DNA from: Desmodesmus armatus
Taxonomy: Eukaryota > Chlorophyta > Chlorophyceae > Sphaeropleales > Scenedesmaceae
Direction of reading: 5' to 3'
Length of the DNA: 64,000 nucleotides
NCBI GenBank assembly: GCA_007449985.2
Contig: VIIQ02000142.1
Coordinates: 163,501-227,500 of the forward strand
Part shown: piece by piece, positions 60,652 through 64,000 of the stretch
Position numbering within the stretch: the first letter of the stretch is position 1
Layout of the letters: each line of letters starts with the position of its first letter
Program-made: the position numbers and the translations under genes
Notes under the pieces: generated by a model
Database searches by the model: none
Told to the model about the DNA's origin: nothing
The model's input: only the letters and a program-made list of their open reading frames with translations

Positions 60652-61157
60652 GGCTGGCCCGCTCGCATCCAAGCAGGATCAGCTGTGTGAAAGTTTCCTG
60701 GATTGATTTGTGCTTGAGTGGAGTGCCAGGTGACGGGGATACGTCACGGTATGGGCCCTGCCCAAGTTTTCGCGGACAGCAGATCAACTCCGAAACCAAG
60801 TTTGTGTGCGGACAGCGTGGCAACGGTCAAGTAACGTAGTTCTTTAGTGCAAAAGGAATGATCATTGAGTCCATACCTCCAACTAAGACAGCTAAGATAG
60901 GTTACATAAACATGGAACACGAACCGGCACACTAGCTTGAAGCACAAGGGACGCTCAACGTGCAACAGACGAATACATCATCCATCTATCATCTTTACAC
61001 TGTTGCTGATACTCCCTGCTGCAAGAAGTGCACATCTACCGCCTTTGCTGTTTGAAAACCCAACTTTGCTGTCTTTGGTCTGCTTCGTTGTTGCTGTTGT
61101 TGGAGAAGAAGCTTGTGGCCCTCAGGTTGCAGCTGCTTTTGGTAGAGCACGGCAGCC
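60652..61157. promoter_or_regulatory. Divergent intergenic region, probable shared promoter
   Basis: The start codons of the DCC gene (-, 60651) and the thioredoxin-fold gene (+, 61158) are 506 bp apart and transcription diverges, so both promoters and 5' UTRs must lie here. The tract is short of C/G homopolymers. No TATA box was identified with confidence. Confidence 0.5.
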
Positions 61158-62761
61158 ATGGCGATGGTGAGTCAAGGTTGGGTGTTGGAGTGATCATGCA
61201 AGTTTACTTTGGCCACATCAGCAGCAGTTGCAACACGCAGTAGTGCTCGTCAATATTAGAATTTGTTCTGTTGAAAAGTCTTTTGGGGGCCCTATTGCTG
61301 CCTTTTGAGCTGCTGCAAGCAGGAGCGAGGGGTTACCCTGCAACAGCTGCAGCAGCAGGAGCAACAGCTTGGCCCCTACCACGTGCATGGGGCGGGAAGG
61401 CTGCAAAATCATACACCGTTGTTGAATGAACAGCATAACATACTGTGTGACTGCCTCCTGGCCGTCTTTGCTGGCGTTTACACAGTCACAAATGGTGACA
61501 GTGGCCCGCACGACTGCTTCTGTCAACATCTGTTGTGGCTGTGTCTGATGTTGCTACTGCTTTTGCTGCTTGTATATTCCTGCTGTTGCTGCTGCTGCTG
61601 CTGCTGCTGCTGTGCTCAGAGTCAGAAGCAGGTGGGCTCTGCCCTCAGCAGCATTGCACATGGGCAGGCCATGATGGCAGCAGTGAGGGACTATGCAAAG
61701 GTGAACAGGGGGGGACGCATGGATGGACTGGGGCCTTGGGGGGATGGGTATGCATGCATGGTGGGGGTTTTGACGAAGGGGGACGGAGGGCCAGAGGTGG
61801 GCAACAGGGTCAGCGGCATATGTGATGTGGAGGCAATTGTGGTAGATTGAGCTAGGGAGATAGACAGTCGTTGCCGCGGCAGGCGAAAGTGATAGCGGCA
61901 GTTGCTGCTGCCGGCAGCAGTGAGGGACTATGCAAAGGTGAACAGGCGGGAAGGATGGGTTGGACTGGGGCTTTGGGGGACGGGCAGGGGCGGCAGCGGA
62001 AGAGTGGGCATCAGTGTCAGCGGCATTTACAGCATGAGTGGACTGGGGGGTGGGGCCGGGGGGGGGGGGGGCAAACAGGTCAGCGGCATTGATACAGAGG
62101 CAGGAGTGATGGCAACAGCAGTTGCAGTAGTGCAGGCAGCAGCAGGGGCGCACAGTGTGGCAGAAAGAACACGTGAGCAGGGCCTTGGATGAGCCAGCCT
62201 ATAAGCTGGAAACGCAGGTAGGGGAGAGAAGCGGGTTGGGGTGACGGGGGGTTGAGGGTTGGAGGAGGGGTTCAGGAGCAGGGGGAGAGGGACTTTCATG
62301 GTTCCACTTCAGTGAGGGTGCATCGCTAGGCCCAACTACAGTAGCAGCAGGAGGCAACAGCAGCGGCAGCAGCAGCGCCAGCAGCAGCAGCAGGTGCCTC
62401 AGCATCAGCAGATGCAGCAGCTATCACAGCACAGTATTTGGAGCAGCAGCAGCAGCAAGCAGAGCACCAGCACCAGCACCAGCAGCAGAAGCAGCCGTTG
62501 CCGTCACAGCAGCAGCACATGGATAGCAGTGGTGAGAAAGGATCGACTGTGCAGCAGCACGGAGATTTGTGAAGCTAGGCGGTATCAACTCACAGGAGCG
62601 CTCATTGCACACCACACAGCAGCGCAACACTCCCACACACCCCACAGCAACACAGCGTCGGCAACTGCTGCACATGCACATCCTTGTTTTTCCACTCCCA
62701 CCACCCACCCACCCCTTCCGCTGAAGACACACATGGCTTGCTCACACACGCCTTGCTGCCG

Positions 62762-62840
<79 letters not shown>

Positions 62841-63753
62841 GCTGCTGCTGCTGCTGTTTGTGTGCTTAGGAGTTAGAGGCGCAGGAGCATGCTGCTGGCT
62901 GCAGCAGTGCAGGACCTGAGGTGGATGTGGATGAGCTGCTGGACGACCCTGAACTGGAACGACTGCACAGGTTAGTCAACTTGACACAATCCTTCAACTC
63001 ACACACACCACTTGAATGAGTCTGACAACGTGACACAATGCGCCTGCTCACACACACTACTTGATGAGTGTGAGAAAAGGGGGAGAGGGGACGGAGGCGC
63101 TACATCAGGGGGGAGGGGGAGTCAGGAGAGGGGCAGGGGGTGCAAAGGGTGGTGCCGGGGTTTGGAAGGGGATAGTAGCAAAGGCAATGGGGGCCTGGGG
63201 TGGATGTGGACAAGCTGCTGGACGACCCTGAGCTGGAGCGACTGCACAGGTTAGTCAACTGTGACTGTTGATGTAACTGTAACTGTAACTGAAGATGAAG
63301 CGACCCCTTTTGCTCACACACTACTTCCATAGTGTTGAGCAAGCGGGAGCGTTGCAGACGGAGGGAGGGGATGTCCCTCGCCAGCACCACGCCACAACCC
63401 CCCTTTCCCCAAACAACCATCTACATATGTACATCTCCCATCTCCCCCCCCCCCCTTCCCTTGACCCCACCATCCCTGACACCCCCCCCCCTCCCACCTT
63501 TCTGCCACCATTCACAGGGACCGCCTTGCAGCTATGAAGCAAGAAGCGGAGAAGCGGCTAGCTTTGGAGCGCCAGGGCACGGCACCTACACAGAAATCAG
63601 CGAGGGGGACTTTCTAGAGGCGGTGACTAAGACTGAGAACGTGGTGTGTCACTTCTACCACAAGGACTTTGAGCGCTGCAAGATTGTTGACAACACATGG
63701 AGGTGCTTTGCAAGAGATACCTTGATGCACGCTTCATCAAGCTGTCAGCGCCG
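61158..63753 (+). CDS. TXNDC9: TXNDC9/phosducin-like thioredoxin-fold protein, continues past the window
   Basis: TXNDC9-like proteins bind the CCT chaperonin and modulate actin/tubulin folding. Secure exons are 62870-62970 (VDVDELLDDPELERLHR) and 63518-63753 (DRLAAMKQEAEKRLALERQG, then GTYTEISEGDFLEAVTKTEN, VVCHFYHKDFERCKIVD, EVLCKRYLDARFIKLSAP). This matches the family, including the single-Cys F-x-R-C-K/R-I-V-D site in place of a CxxC. Probable earlier exons are 61158-61166 (MAM, good start context) and 61632-61700 (VGSALSSIAHGQAMMAAVRD, YAK), both phase 0 and compatible. The last exon lacks one base near 63578 and one near 63693. The rest of the thioredoxin domain is outside the window. 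Alternative 5' exons in the repeat-rich 61.7-62.8 kb stretch cannot be excluded. Confidence 0.82.
61795..62110 (+). repeat. Tandem intron repeats with an end-copy of a TXNDC9 exon
   Basis: About 61916-61940 repeats the end of the exon at 61632-61700 (AAVRDYAK) with the same GTGAACAGG donor region. The block GTCAGCGGCAT occurs three times (about 61808, 62015 and 62080), each after G-rich filler. Confidence 0.75.
62768..62839 (+). repeat. (CTG)24 before the TXNDC9 exon at 62870
   Basis: A CTG tract, interrupted near 62840, ends about 30 bp before the TTAG acceptor at 62869. Upstream, 62330-62530 is CAG-rich on the same strand. Confidence 0.93.
63180..63250 (+). repeat. End-copy of the TXNDC9 exon at 62870-62970
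   Basis: GPGVDVDKLLDDPELERLHR followed by the same GTTAGTCAACT donor, about 280 bp downstream of the true exon. Its missing acceptor makes it an exon-end duplication. Confidence 0.85.
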
Positions 63754-63924
63754 GTGAGTGGTGGGTTCAGGGTTGAGCAGCTGGCTGCCATGAGTGTCCA
63801 TGGTCTGTCTTGTGGTGTGAGGGGGGGGGGGGGGGGGGCGCTTAAGCGGTGGGGGGTGGAGGGTGGGGGTGGGTGGGTGCATGGATGCGCGTGTGTTTGG
63901 GGGGGGGGGGTACGATGTCTGGGG

Positions 63925-64000
63925 TCACACGACTTTGGTGCGTCACACGACTTTGGTGCGATATCTGGGGTCACACGACTTTGAGCGCTGCAAGATTGTT
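63925..64000 (+). repeat. Minisatellite grading into a new exon copy at the window end
   Basis: TCACACGACTTTG occurs three times (about 63927, 63943 and 63971). The last copy runs on as GACTTTGAGCGCTGCAAGAT and TGTT (63977-64000), identical to the exon at 63666-63689. The duplication continues beyond the window. Confidence 0.8.

Overview
The window is nuclear DNA of a green alga, most likely of the order Chlamydomonadales and possibly Haematococcus-like (inference). The evidence is short exons with GT-AG introns that are rich in G, C and CTG, a thylakoid-lumen Psb27 gene with a plastid leader, TGTAA motifs after stop codons, and a giant tmcB-like PAS/membrane gene of a type expanded in volvocine algae. 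Nothing prokaryotic is present.

Layout. (1) 389-2919 (+): exosome subunit RRP46, lacking only its extreme N-terminus, which is not identifiable in the window. (2) 2920-4278: 3' flank with two copies of a SINE-like element, one bounded by a 13-bp target-site duplication. (3) 4279-40797 (+): one giant gene that I reconstructed as 52 exons (about 2,287 residues, 6.86 kb coding in 36.5 kb). It encodes a tmcB-like protein with an N-terminal multi-pass membrane module, a helical repeat region, several PAS-like domains, an acidic linker, a second membrane region and a Gly/Pro-rich tail. (4) 45455-47271 (-) and 51609-53601 (-): two paralogous five-exon genes for small single-pass membrane proteins of a family I do not recognise. 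They share exon sizes, phases and an upstream block. (5) 54276-56517 (-): Psb27-like photosystem II assembly factor. (6) 57157-60651 (-): DCC-family (DUF393) thiol-disulfide oxidoreductase-like protein. (7) 61158 to beyond the window end (+): TXNDC9/phosducin-like thioredoxin-fold protein, divergent from the DCC gene across about 0.5 kb.

The most striking feature is not a gene. At more than 20 places a piece of exon together with its adjoining splice site is tandemly duplicated into the neighbouring intron. Acceptor plus exon start is copied upstream, or exon end plus donor is copied downstream. The extreme case is an array of about 21 units of roughly 141 bp (9.07-11.94 kb). Each unit carries a 54-nt, phase-0, splice-flanked mini-exon encoding a copy of one membrane segment, followed by a G-quadruplex-like GGGT run. 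Introns also tend to be G-rich after donors and C-rich or (CTG)n before acceptors, and at least nine long foldback hairpins lie in introns.

Reading-frame caution. The conserved exons carry one single-base insertion and six single-base deletions spread over three unrelated genes, plus two in-frame stops in the giant gene. The indels look more like consensus errors in the assembly than independent gene decay. The two stops may be errors or real nonsense changes.
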